Positions 1 through 12,500 of a stretch of DNA of 64,000 bases are shown here, piece by piece. Below the pieces are notes generated by a model. It saw only the letters and a program-made list of their open reading frames with translations, was not told the DNA's origin and ran no database searches. This DNA is from Telmatactis stephensoni. Taxonomy: Eukaryota > Cnidaria > Anthozoa > Actiniaria > Isophelliidae. The first letter of the stretch is position 1. Every line of letters begins with the position of its first letter. Where the stretch lies: assembly GCA_029948255.1 (NCBI GenBank), contig JALIZF010001808.1, forward strand, positions 248,001 to 312,000, read 5' to 3'. The position numbers and the translations under genes were made by a program.

Positions 1-1337
1 CTGGGAGAAATATGTAAAAAAGATGTGAAATACACGTGAAAATTATTTTTGAATTTAATTAGTCATTTAACAAAGAGCCAATGAGTCCAGATGTGACTAC
101 AAAGACTGTTCTGTTTGTTCAGTAACCTCAAAACGTTTAGGAATAGAAAGTTGTGGTTTGCCTAGTTTGTCATTTTCTTCTTTGTAATATACAATTTGGA
201 GGACTTTTTGGAGCACTTTCATCATTCTCGTAGACTCCATATCGACAGAAAAATTATAATTATTTTTTTCTCGAAAGCATTCTTTCTTTCTTTTCTATTT
301 ATTTTTGTTGGTTTCTTTGTTTAGTTTGACCAGTAACCACATGTCCTCTTAGAGGGCTTTTATTTATTTCTTGATTCTCTCCCCATTCTTCAAGTAAACG
401 TCTCACCCTGTTAAACACGTCCCGTGACGAACTCGCTCGAGACGGTAGCATGATTACCTCGTAATCCCTTATTTCAAGAAGGACGTCTATCATCCCTCCT
501 CCATGAATAGAATGACGGAGATTTAAAACTAAATTTCCCTCATTAATATTCATGACGTTCGAAACAGGTTTCCACGCTGCTCCGAATAGCTATATGACGT
601 TATAAAACGCACTGATACCTCTTATCACTGCACACTCTTACGCGTGTGGGAACTATTTATTCTACTTTGCGCATGTGCGTAACCAAGCAAAGAAAACATC
701 ATGAAAACAATATAGAATATGAACACAAACAATTTGTATTTCACAGAAAATACTTGCCCACTAAACCTCCTGAGGCTGAGGGGACATTCAAACCACTAAT
801 ATCCCGAAGAAGTCATGGTATTACTTATAATAAACACACCAGAATTTCCCGTGGCTCCCCTCAGCTCTCGCTCGGCCCATGTGGGAGATCAGCCTTGCGA
901 GGGACAAGGCAGACGTGTGAAAATTCAGGCTACGCGTCAGCATGTTCATGTGATTATGGCCATGAAACAAAGAATAAAAAACTTGTATTTGAATTGTTTA
1001 ACAAAGAGATACAATAAACAAACCAAAGATACCTTTTCAATGAAGAATATTTAACAGAAACAGGAATTCTGGTTTCTTTAGCAAGTTCCTTAAAGGATCT
1101 GCTGGAAGAAAATTTACTTGTTTGATTCCTGAAAAAATAAGAAAGAGAAAAACTGAAAAAGATTGAAATGGGACGCAATGCCACAGTGCGCAAGCATAAA
1201 CACAAGCAGCATAATGTTCCCTTTTCACTGAGATAGCATGAACACAAGCACAAACACAAGCACAAGAAAAAGGAAAATCGTTGATCCTTGTGCGCTTATG
1301 TTTGTCGTAGTGAAAACCAGGCCTTATAAACAGCTTT

Positions 1338-1560
1338 AAGGCGGTGTTACACGAGACGATTTTTAACGACGATTTTCCGCGCAACGTTGCAACAACTTGC
1401 AATATTTTGCGTTGCGAGTTTTTAACTTGGATTCAAAAACTCGCCACGCGTTGCCGAAGCGAAAATTGCAAGGAAAATCGTTCCAAGTGTCACGTTACAC
1501 GAGAAAGATTTTTAACGCAACGCCGTTGCGCACCAGGAGACAAATTGCAGGGACATGAAG
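1338..1560. repeat. MITE-like degenerate element (ACACGAGACGATTTTTAACG family)
   Basis: A segment begins GGCGGTGTTACACGAGACGA followed by TTTTTAACGACGATTTTCCG. Related pieces occur in the opposite orientation (GCAAGGAAAATCGTT near 1469-1483) and again in direct orientation (ACACGAGAAAGATTTTTAAC, 1497-1516). A related start (GATGCTACACGGGTCGATTC) is seen at 63407-63426. I infer a short non-autonomous DNA element family; ends are approximate. Confidence 0.4.
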
Positions 1561-2385
1561 CTTGTTGCCGAGATAGTTAATTTCTTTTATGTGTATACTG
1601 TACTCTTTCGTTAAAAATAATTTTGCGGAAAAACATCTGAGTGTGCCGATCTTTAGTTTCCCAAAGCAATTGTTCATTGAGTAATGTACCGCAATTTCTA
1701 GGCCTAATCGAATTTGGAAAAAGAGATCCTTGTGTTCCAGATTCTGCTGATTCAATAACATGAGGGAAATGACTGAGCTTACCTCTTACCAAACTCTTTG
1801 CTCAATTTGTTTTAGACAATGTTTGAGTGAATTTACATTTGTAAAGTTTCACAATTTGCATTGGTTCACATACCAATCTACACTTCTGTCTTGTATTTTT
1901 AGCTATTTCCCCAAGGAGGTTTTGACGAATAATTTACCTAACAATAGGCTTTGACTAGATAGACTAGGTTATTTTCACCGCTACGTCATCGAGATGGTTC
2001 TTTGGCAAAGTGCGTAAAGGCGTTATTCGTAGCGATTCGTTGCAAGTCTAGGGGCTGAATTACGTCTCCCTCACTGGCCTGGCTAGGCTATACGTATGTT
2101 CACTGGACCAAGATCTCAGGATAGCGTGGATGAAGCCGAAATCTTCAGCCGAAACGTAAGCCGATTCGATGTCCCAGCTTCTTTGAATGTCTAGGGAGAA
2201 TCGTCCACCATTTTGGCTGTTCGGTTCTCCTTGGGGTTGAATTTTTTTTCTCTTTTTTCTTTTCTTTTCGTTTCGTTATCTTCTTTTTTCAAATTCATTA
2301 GCTCGATTATGATTTGAAAACTGTTCTTTAACTGGATATTCTCATCTTTTTACTTCAATATTCAGTACAGACAATCATACACATA

Positions 2386-2630
2386 GCGGTCACTACACAG
2401 GGAGCCCACCTATTTCTTAAAAAAAAACTTGAAAAAGGAAAAAGCACGATAAATAAAATAAAATAAATTATCCAAGGGAGACTGGGAGCGAGCATTGAAG
2501 AGAGAGATTGAGAATGAGCGGAGCTCCCAGTCTTCCTGGGACAATTTTTGAGCTTCTTTTCATGATTTTTTCGAGTTTTTTGTATTTTTTCAAAAGAAAT
2601 AGGTGGGCTTCCTGTGGTCACTAGTGGACA
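2386..2630. repeat. Palindromic MITE-like element
   Basis: The left arm (about 2386-2418, containing GAGCCCACCTATTTCTT) and the right arm (2593-2625, AAGAAATAGGTGGGCTTCC) are inverted copies. The inner parts also pair (AGACTGGGAGC against GCTCCCAGTCT), so most of the 245 bp is a long imperfect hairpin. No protein is encoded. Confidence 0.6.
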
Positions 2631-4006
2631 CATGTAGAGAAAATTCAACTCAGATTATGCTTTACGTTTTCTTTATAAAGTCGTGTTGTGTTTAAACTGA
2701 AAATCATTCCCCGAGACAGAGACGTCCTAGGAGATTATAACTTTGCTGTTGAACAAGGGAACTACTTAGTCGGGGTAACCAATCCGCAAAGAGGGCGAAA
2801 ACGAGTTCGGGTCTTAACAAATCTAGCCGCTTGTCAAGAGGGTGGCCAGTGAATACAAGGATCTACAGCAATGGCAGTGAATCCATCAAATGGTGGCGTA
2901 TTTGGACAGTCGGGGGGGGGGACTGAAGGATATTCTGAGGGTGTTGGAGGTGAATTCTGCAAAGTCAGAAACTGGATATGAGCTCTTGTTATCCTCTACG
3001 AGTCCCACATCCAGACGAAGATCTGACCCGCGCGCTATTTATAATTAGTAAAACAACACACCAACAACGACTCATCCGCAGTAGGGCAAAATAAAGTAAT
3101 AGTTCAAATTAGTCACTATTGATACATATTCAGTACCTATTTAAAATGAGACTTCCTCTGTTCCTTTTTTTTTTTTTTTTTTTTGTAACTGTTTCAAAAC
3201 AGTCAATAATTGTCAATTAAACCATCAACTCTCAATGACGGTCAATAAACCGAATCAATAACTGGCTCTCTAACCTGACAACTGGCTAGTTTTCTAATTC
3301 CATTTGGTGAGACCTTTTCTTCCATAACTTTCAGGTTTGACGCTTTTTTGCTAACACTTTATATTCACTGTCTTTCATAACAACAGTTAAACTGAGAGAC
3401 TACATGCTCGAAGAGTGGATGTTGATGACCGCGACAGCAACATCTATCAGTTTTCCCGCTTTTTGGAGTCGTCGGTGAATGCTGGAAGTAAACGTTTCTT
3501 TGTATGGACATTCGTGGATACGCCTAAGGCCAACGGCGCCGAGTTTAGTCTTGTACTCACTGTAAATCTCCTCATCGGCCTTCATTAAGTGTTTTTCCGA
3601 GTTTCATCCCAATAGGAAACGGAAACTAGTGGAACGAGGCAAAGGTCAGAACGATGGACGACTTGATCGTCCGCGTCGGCGGACTAGTGAAATGATTTTT
3701 AGACATTTTTGTAATGTATTTTCAAAAACTGATTTTAGGGTTTTGATCGACTCAAACTAAACTAAGAGGTTTCCAAAACGTAAGCTTGACTTACAAGACT
3801 TTTCAACTGCGCAAAAAATTGACTACCTGGATCGGCCAATTGCTAGGGGATTCTGAATTTTCTCTGGTTTGTCAGTTTTTCTCAGGTTGTCATAGCTACC
3901 ATTGTCGACGCATTTGACAATACACAGGAAACCCAATCTCCGCGCGCAACCAAATACCAGCTTTTTGTTTGCTTTGTTTTCGTTTTTCTTTGCATTTTTA
4001 TCATTC

Positions 4007-4007
4007 T

Positions 4008-4042
<35 letters not shown>
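4007..4042. repeat. TTG trinucleotide microsatellite
   Basis: About 12 perfect TTG units in a T/G-rich stretch. It translates as a poly-Val or poly-Cys run and creates a spurious open frame. Confidence 0.9.
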
Positions 4043-5183
4043 CTAGTGTTATTTTATTTTGGTTTGTTGTTTAAAAGTCGCATCTTTCTGTATTGGATAT
4101 ATTTTCACCAGCTGCAATGTCTACGCGCTAAAACCAAACAAATTTAAAATTACATATAAGTTCTCCGTTTTCGCACTTCAAAAAATCTTGTTTTAATAGG
4201 CGACTTGTATTATTGCCTTATATACTACAGCTACCAGAATTGGTGCAAATATTGTTCTACTATTCTCAACAGGGCATAAAATTCTGAATATGAAAGAAAA
4301 TTCGTAAAGCATTCTGGTAATTGAATTGTCTCGCAGACTGTTACTATGGGAACCAGGATGTCGTTCTTCCGATATAATTTTGTGCATGGCGTGAATGGTA
4401 AAGTTTATAGAATTCAAGTGTAGTCACCATTAGATTGTTGTCGTTGCTCCTATCGTTGAATTTGTCATTTAATGTTTACTTAGTCAGATAAATTGATGTG
4501 CGCGCGAATTTTTCTATGTGTTTGTCTGCTTGTGCCAAAAAATTAACCGGGCTTCCTGTGTTTGAAATATTCCATGATTGACGTGGTAAGTGCCCTCCCC
4601 ACCCCCACCCCCTCCCGACCTCCTAAAAAATCGAATTATGTATCCTATCCTAGTTTATTTTGGCAAGTATATTTACAAAAAAAAGATTAAATATTTTTAA
4701 ATATGAAGAATTATTCCGTCCAATTTTCAATCGTGAAAAGTTACTTTCACTGAAATCAATATCAATACGTCGAATACTGAATGCAACTGCTTTTCATCTT
4801 TTAGATGTGATTTATTGTCTTATTGTGATTTATTTGTGTATCACTTTAAAGTTTTAGTTTAATTTGATCTCAATGTTCGACACACTATAGAGTTGGAAAT
4901 TTGACATCTTTTGTTTTCGCTCAAAGGGACGTGTGAGTGACGTCAAAATAATGTATGTCCATAATGCCTCTATTGCTATCAAATGCACTCTAAACTTCCA
5001 AACTTAGTGTGACAATAGACTCATGGGTTAGATTAGGAGGATATGAAAAGATCTTTCGTAATATATCAGATAAGTACTTTAAATCCGACGGCTTGGCAAT
5101 CAATTAGTGGAGAGATTAAATGAGACTTGAGCAGATTTGGATGGATTTTATTTGATTTGCAATCAAACACGTATGTTTTCTCC

Positions 5184-5210
5184 AATAATAATAATAATAA
5201 TAATAATAAT
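5184..5210. repeat. AAT trinucleotide microsatellite
   Basis: Nine AAT units, then an imperfect continuation (AGTAATAGC). Confidence 0.85.
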
Positions 5211-6059
5211 AGTAATAGCATAATAATATCCAATATTTAATTACTTATATATATTTATATTACATTTATGATACACCATGAAAGATAATGACAAAGACCA
5301 CGTGACTTTGGTCCGAATAGAAAAATAAGCCTTATATATTTCACAACTAATATTGTACTACTTGTTCAGTCAACTCAAATACTTTTAATGAATCTTTTAA
5401 GATCAAAACAACTACGTGGATTTTTCCGAAACATTTCAACGAAATTTTCTAAAGCTTTTCTTCATCTGCATCCATATAAAGAATTCTTTTTTTGGATATG
5501 AGAAAAATTTTTCAAGTAAAATTAGTTATTGGAAAGATATGCGAACCTTTTTTTTCTTTGATGCAGTCTAAACAGGACTGACTCTCAGACAGCTTGTTTG
5601 AGCATATGTTTTAATGTTTATAACTCTAAATAATTTATTTCACTCTGCAATACATATAACTCAATGTCAGTTGCAAAAATCTGTTTTAAGCTCAAACGGG
5701 GCATGAATCTTTTTTTGAGTTTATTTTCAGCTCTGTACATCGAATACTTTGCTTAATATTTTGCTTCCAGTCAAGGAAAACCTCTTTTGTAGTGAAATTA
5801 AATTCGCGTACACACTTTTCCGATTCTATTTAGCTATTGCGGACAAAATTCTCTCTCAAGAAATAGTAATGTAATGTAATATCAGTTCTTTGGGGTTTAT
5901 GTAATTTTAGTAAGGTCATCGAGGTTTGTGCTTTCAACTGTGATTTTGGCTTTTTCACTGAAGTCCATATTTTGTACTCTCGATGATAAAACTTTTTCAA
6001 TAAAGACCAAAAGGTTTTTATACAGCTATGTTATATAAAATAATAATTAATATTAATTA

Positions 6060-6598
6060 TTAATATACACATGCACTGTCCATATCCCATTCTGCTTGAT
6101 AACAGTTTGTTGATGTTGCTACATAATGCTGTTGAGGATAGTGTGTCTTGTACGTATCTTTGGGCATAGCTACGAGTTGCTGGGCTGCATGAGGTGTCAC
6201 TGGTTTGGGCTCCCTGCATTCAGGCTTGATGTAAGGTTTCTGAGAATCAGGGAATGCCATGCTGAATAACGCCTCAGGACTGCAAACAAATTTATAGACA
6301 TAACGCTCGCCGGCAACTTTTTGCATTATTCCTTTTTCGTAATAATATCTTAAGGAGCGGCTTAGTTTATCGTAATTCATTGCAGGTCGATTTTTCTGAA
6401 GGCCCCATCGACGCGCCACTTCTTCGGGGTCGATAAGCTTGAACTCAAGTCCTCTTCCTGTCCAAGCGATAAACGATGAGCACTCAGGTTCATCTAAAAG
6501 AGCCACGAGGAATTGCCAGAGTTGTAGAGAGCCCCGTCTTTGGAAGGATCTGTTATCTGGATAAGGGACTCCACTTGGAACTTTGAACTCGGGACTCG
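6060..6598 (-). CDS. ETV1: Last coding exon of the PEA3-type gene: ETS DNA-binding domain and C-terminus
   Basis: The exon starts after a TTTCCAG acceptor; its first two bases complete an Ala codon split by the intron. It encodes [15 protein letters not shown], then [39 protein letters not shown], the recognition-helix run [20 protein letters not shown] and YVYKFVC. These are diagnostic of the PEA3 subfamily rather than other ETS groups. The two recognition-helix arginines (RSLRYYY) are present, so DNA binding to GGAA sites is expected. After the domain come FSMAFPD, also shared with ETV1/4/5, and a divergent tail ending DSACVY followed by TAA at 6062-6060. No poly(A) signal was assigned with confidence. 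Confidence 0.95.
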
Positions 6599-9500
6599 CT
6601 GGAAACGAACGAAAAAGAGATTAAAAATTCAATGATCATCGAAAATTGGAAAAAATAAAAGGACATTAATCAATTTTGTGTTGAATTTTTGATGCGATTA
6701 GATCATATTTTTAGGGGGGAAAAAGGCTACGCCTAGAGTTCAAGTCATAGAACACCTGAAATCCGGTGCTTATGACTCCCACTTTGCTGAGGGCACCTGG
6801 GGTGGACCATATTATCGTTTTCCTTCTGTCAGGCCCTGGGAGAGCCACAAGGTGTTTGCAGATGGTGCGTGCACATCATTGACCATTGCAACAAGTGGAT
6901 TTGAAGGTTAAAACACACAAAACATTCTTACTGCGCACAATAAAATGCACAAGAAAGAAAATTCTTGGTTGGGTTATAAAAATTATCTGTTTATGTGTAC
7001 TGTGTAAGCGCAGAGAACACAACTTTTTTTGATCGCGGAAATAAAATTCAATTCTGTTTAATTCTCAATGATTTCGGCTGAAACATTCTGCATTAACTGA
7101 AACGCATTTCTTCAGTCAGTGAAGCAAATCTGAAACAGTTTTAAATAGAGCTCTTCTAATTGTCAGAGCAGCTGGAATCAAGAATTCGCCTTTGATTTTA
7201 CGAATATCAATCAGACGAAAAAACCTACGCAAATCTGATGGACTGGGCCAAAATCAACAATACAAGTTTTTGGTTTATCTAACATCGCTGCCATCAAAAT
7301 GAAATCTCTTTTAGGTCAACAGCATGACCAACTTTAATTTGGACAAAATACACAACGGACGACAAAATTGAAACGTTCCGAAAAACTAATCGTGTAAGCT
7401 GCTGTTTAAAATCTAAACAAAGATACCATTTTCAAATTAAATAGAAAAAAAAATGCAAGACACAAATAAACTATGTTTGACAGATCAAATTGAATAGAAA
7501 AAAACGTTCTTGACATATGCATCGAGATTGAATTCCTTTTTTGTTACCGATAAACAATCGATAGAAATTACTATTTTTTCGGTAAATTGTCTTGACACTG
7601 TGTTAAATTCGCTTTAGACCATGAATTGATAAATTGATTTCTGACGTAAAGAACCAAGTTTATCTGCTACCAAATCTTCAGTAATACAAACATTAATATA
7701 TGCAAAATTCAGCGTTTCGATTTCAATACTGTAAACTGTTGAATCAAAGTATTACTAAGCATGAAAAATCCTCAATTGTTTGTATTCCGCGGAGCTATCT
7801 ATCTATATCTTTTAAAAATGACGATAAATTGATGGATCTTACTACCAGGCTCTTCTTTTTTCGTCGTGTTGAAATCGTTGTTCATTCTATGCTTGATTCT
7901 GGCGCCTGCTTCCCTTGTTCATTGTATCAGCAATGAACTTACAGTCCAGAGTTGTGAACGTGCCAGTCACTAACTAGCTGACGAGCCGGTATCTTTGAAA
8001 CTGTAGATACCCTTGAAAATACTCAAATATTACAGTAGACTTAAGAACTGAGAGAAATTAACCTAAAACTCGTGTAATTCGGAAATGGCTATAATGTTTT
8101 TGGTTGGTGGGAAATTTAATATCAATTTTATTGAAACATTTTCGATTTTAGCAGTTTAATCAAAAATAACTTCACTTTATAATCATAAAACTATATTTAC
8201 TTCTTAATGGAGATAATGACGAGGAAAAATATTCCATGTGAGGTAAAAAATATCAAAAATAACCCTCTTTTTCAATTAAATCTGAATCCCGATGAGTTTC
8301 TGCCATAAAGCAATTGTCTACATGAACCTTAAATTAAATAATTTGTTTTTCAGCGCTTTCTTCCATTTGACATTTTCAAAATTCGTTTAAATTTTGCCCT
8401 GAATCACAGACGTTTTCTTAAAATGTTATTGATGTTAGCTCATTAGTCGATTTAAGACAATTTTTTAATTTTTTCTTTATTCCATGAACAAATCATTAGT
8501 GGAAAAACGCAGAGTAGATTTTATATTTCCTCAGTTATAGGTCGTATGTTTACACAATTTGAATAGAGATAAATGAAAGAGCAGGAGCGTAATGAACTAT
8601 GCTGAGGCTTATTAGCCACTAATGATGCATAAGCTAAAAGGAACAAAAATATTAGCCTATAAAACTGTGGGAAAAGACGAGGCAAATCCAGGCGGGCTAA
8701 GTTTGGGCGGAGGCTTTGATCTCCAAATGAGCAGTCAAATGGTTTTCTATTGTTTCTGTCATTTTCTAAAAAGTCTATTGTTTGTTCCAAACTAAAGAAA
8801 TTCCCCTCAGTGAATCAGGCTTGCTCACACCCCATGGAACTTTGTCAGTTTCCATTAAAGTAGGGTTAATCAAACTTGATGAATTAAAATATAGTTTTCA
8901 ATCCTCGAGGTTCTCCCCGTAGAATGTTACGCTAGCCTCACAAGCATTGCTAAATAATACTAATAAGTCGTACAGCGTTAAGAAATAAGTGTTCATGCGG
9001 CGCGCTAGTCAATTTAGATCATTCTAAGTGCTTCTGTTAGGATTTTCCAATTAGTCTGTTCATAAAGGCGCCAGTTTACAGCTGCTGGAAACCTATGTCA
9101 TTAGAAAGTGCAATTGATCTGAGGGGGTTGTTTGTCAAGACCAAATGCGTGCATGTAAAACCACATTTGGATCGACCTAATTGCAAACAAATACCATTAA
9201 GTTAGCCAAATATCGCTCAAAAGCGCAGGAAATGGCCCCTCAAATTGAGCGTTTGAGAAGCGCTAGCTTTGACTCGATTAATCCTAAACTCCAGTAAGTC
9301 TGGGACGCTAGCTGCACTGCTCTCTTGGTTTGTTACAAGTGAAATCTTACACAGACCCGGTGTCCAAGATAATTTCTGCCTCTAGCTCTTCCTGTCAAAA
9401 CCTAGGCCGTAAATAACCCCTCAAATACAACCGCCCAATTAAGCAGCCTTCCCTGTGGAGAACGAGATTTTGGGTTCGCACTATCAGTAAACAGCAATAA

Positions 9501-12500
9501 TTTTTAATTGGAAACGAATAAACCGACAACAAGTCGAAATTAGATCACTTTTACTGTTTTAGAAAAATCAAGATCTTGGCCTACAAATAAAACAATCACT
9601 GTTGAATTTCCAAGTTGTCAAAAACTGACATATATTTTAGGAGTATTGGTCGCTCGTTGTTTAAATCATGAAATCACATTTCTACAACCAAAAGTGTTTT
9701 CTTTTTTGAATAATGATCTCATTTGTGTATGCTTGTGGCACAATACTGACCCTTAGTAATATTTCTTTAAATATAAAGGAAATTTGTCATTCTGGGGTAC
9801 AAAACTCCACTCAAAACCTCTTTGAATTGTCTAGAATGCTTTGCACTCAAACTATATTCCACCCCCTTTGGGCGAACAAACCCAAAACTGAACAAAAGCA
9901 GAGGAAGAACACACAATGACATCAACGTGCCATAGAAGCGAAAAAAGGGAATAAAAATGACTCTTTGAAGTTAGCTTCCTAGTGTTTAATTGTCGCATAA
10001 CACTAAAGAGGAAATTCACTCAACTGAGGGTCAAGTGAAAATAAGTTGCAAAAAAGACCCCCGTTAGATTAGACAGTCTTAGCTTCTCTTTTCCCCCGGA
10101 AAGGATATTTTTTGTTAATTATGTTCTAATGGTCGATATTCGTGAAAAGACAATGATCATATCAGACTACATTCAATTCACCTTCAAAAGCGTAGCGTTT
10201 GTGTTCAGTAATACATGTTTTTAGAAGCGTTAAGACTGGGCGAGTAAGCATAATTAGTTGACATAGATAGTTGTGCTTTTAGCTAGTCAGCTATCGGGGA
10301 TTGTCATCGGCCGAAACGTGTTGTTTTTGCGAGGCTTTCAGGATCTTATCAGTCTAAACTTAGTATCATTAAACGTATAGATGGATAATGAATATAGTCA
10401 AAGACAACTTGACGACTGTTCACTTCTGTAATGGGTTTTAGGACCTGAAACCGTAGCAGCTGGGACTAAACTTGTCTATTCGCTTTTATCAGATAACGTT
10501 AGAGCGAAAGACAAGCTTTTGTAAGCCTAGTTTGCTCTCTAACAGAAACCTCCCCGGAGTACAACCCAGTTCAAATTGTCATGTTTAAAAAGCTTAGCCC
10601 TGAACTTCCTCAAAAGTCTGTTCAGAAGCCGTAATATCTTTCGGAAACTTAAATAGACTATCACGGAATTTACCACGTACACGATTTGTATAAAATTCAA
10701 ACAGCTAGTTCCTTCCGCTCTTTCAAGTAGCAACACAAATATTTTTGATAGGAGTTTTGTATTTTAACTACGTCTTCCCGAGGAGCTCAAATGGTTATTA
10801 TCAAGCGTAAAAACCGTCTGAACTCCGTCAATAGCAGGAAATACTCTAACAACAAAATTGAATTGAGTAAATTCAGCAGAAATTATGATCGAGCGCGTCT
10901 TAAAGCTGTCGTTTTTTAAAGAGAGGTGCGATTGTATGACAATTTCTTCGCTGAGTTTGGAGGAATTTCTCAATGCTTCTCTAATTTTGTTTACAAGCAA
11001 TCTTTAACACTGTTGGTAGAAGAATTGAAAGATTTTCTTGTTTACTGGATTGCGCGGGAATTGTTGTGGCTTACAAACTGGGATTTTTCGTCGCTAAAAT
11101 GCACATGAACTGAACAAGAGAACTTACCATCTCGGTATTCTTTCATTTCTTTGTGCTGCTCTAAATACTCCTTATATTCTTTATGGTAATGATCTTTATA
11201 TCGATCAGCGTATGGCAGTGGTTCGTCGTAAAACGAGTGGAGATTTGGATCGCCATAGACTCCTGCGGCTGAGAAAGCAATATTCAATTTAAAGAAATGT
11301 TAGTTGAGTGGGTTCCACTCACTATACATGTACGTTGATCAAGAGGAGAACTTGAACAAGAGCCTAGCCATTTTTCATCGTTTTGACATTTTATATGGTT
11401 CAAAAAGTGCGTCTCAGAATTTGTCTGTCGTGTTCTGAGAGGAATAAAACAAAAACACAAAAAACTCAAGAACAAACATGTATTTTTAAAACAGCCAGGA
11501 GGTTTTGGATGAGCTCAAACGTAAATATTCACCCAAAGAGATGAATTGTATCTAAAAAAATCACCACCGATGAAAAATTAAGATTCTCTTCAAATGATTT
11601 TACTTTAATTTCAAAAAAAGGTGGATATAATTTGCTTTAAGTTGTATTTAGTCATTATCTTATTAATGTCCAAACTATGTGCTTTTGTACTCGTCCAGGC
11701 GTTTTGATGTTATTTTCTTTATTTCTGAGTTCAGTGTTCAACATGCTTATAATAAGAAAATTCAATTAATTGGAACAAAACATTTACAGTTTTGCTTAAA
11801 TGATACTCTGGTATTGTGGTCAAAAAGCAAGTTGTCTTTGCAAGACTTTTGGTGTCTAACTGAACTGCAAAACTTTATTTGACTTGTAATCAAAGCTACA
11901 ATATCCTAGTACACTTTTGAAATTCTCTACTCGAAACGCTACCAGAAGAGAAGCGGTGTGGTCTAGATAAAGCTTATAGACCTGAGTTCCTTTCTATCGC
12001 TTATCTTAATAAGAATCTCACATCAGCTATGCCAAGAAGACTCCTAACTGTTAAAGGAAGTGGAGAAAAAAGCTTCTTTTCTTAAGGATGTTCGTCGTTC
12101 ATGACGTTAAGTTTTTGTACAGTTCGTGAGAGGCGCTTTTCTCATGTAAGCTTAACCTCCGGTTGATAAGGGCTGACTCAAAAAGCGAGCTATCCAAATC
12201 TTACGCTTGAGACGAAGTTTTTATCCATCGTGAAAAGCTCGTCACTTTTGAAAAGATTAAGAGGGGAATTTCTCTAGGTTATCGCATTGTGAGTCCTATG
12301 GCATCGGTTAAAATCTTGCCGTTTTCCGTTCTCTGCGAAGTGTCCTAAAGTACGGTCTCTTAACTCTTTGATCGTTTCCGCTTCTATATGTTGACATATC
12401 GTTTCCCGTTTAGCACAGTAAATATCCTGCCTTTTGCTATAAATGAAGCACACTTTCTCCCTCTGTTTCACTTTTATTCAACGGAGCTACTATGGACATT

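Larger units (their letters stand above)
1..6059. other. Intergenic region downstream of the PEA3-type gene
   Basis: No coding region could be supported; open frames here are short and without recognisable domains. The stretch holds a degenerate MITE-like segment (about 1338-1560), a palindromic repeat (2386-2630), a T tract near 3167-3184, a TTG repeat (4007-4042) and an AAT repeat (5184-5210). The 3' untranslated region of the ETS gene presumably occupies part of the right end. Confidence 0.6.

Noticed and set aside
3400..3585. 61-residue minus-strand frame with good codon look
   Set aside because: No recognised family, no neighbouring exons in phase; left out as unsupported.
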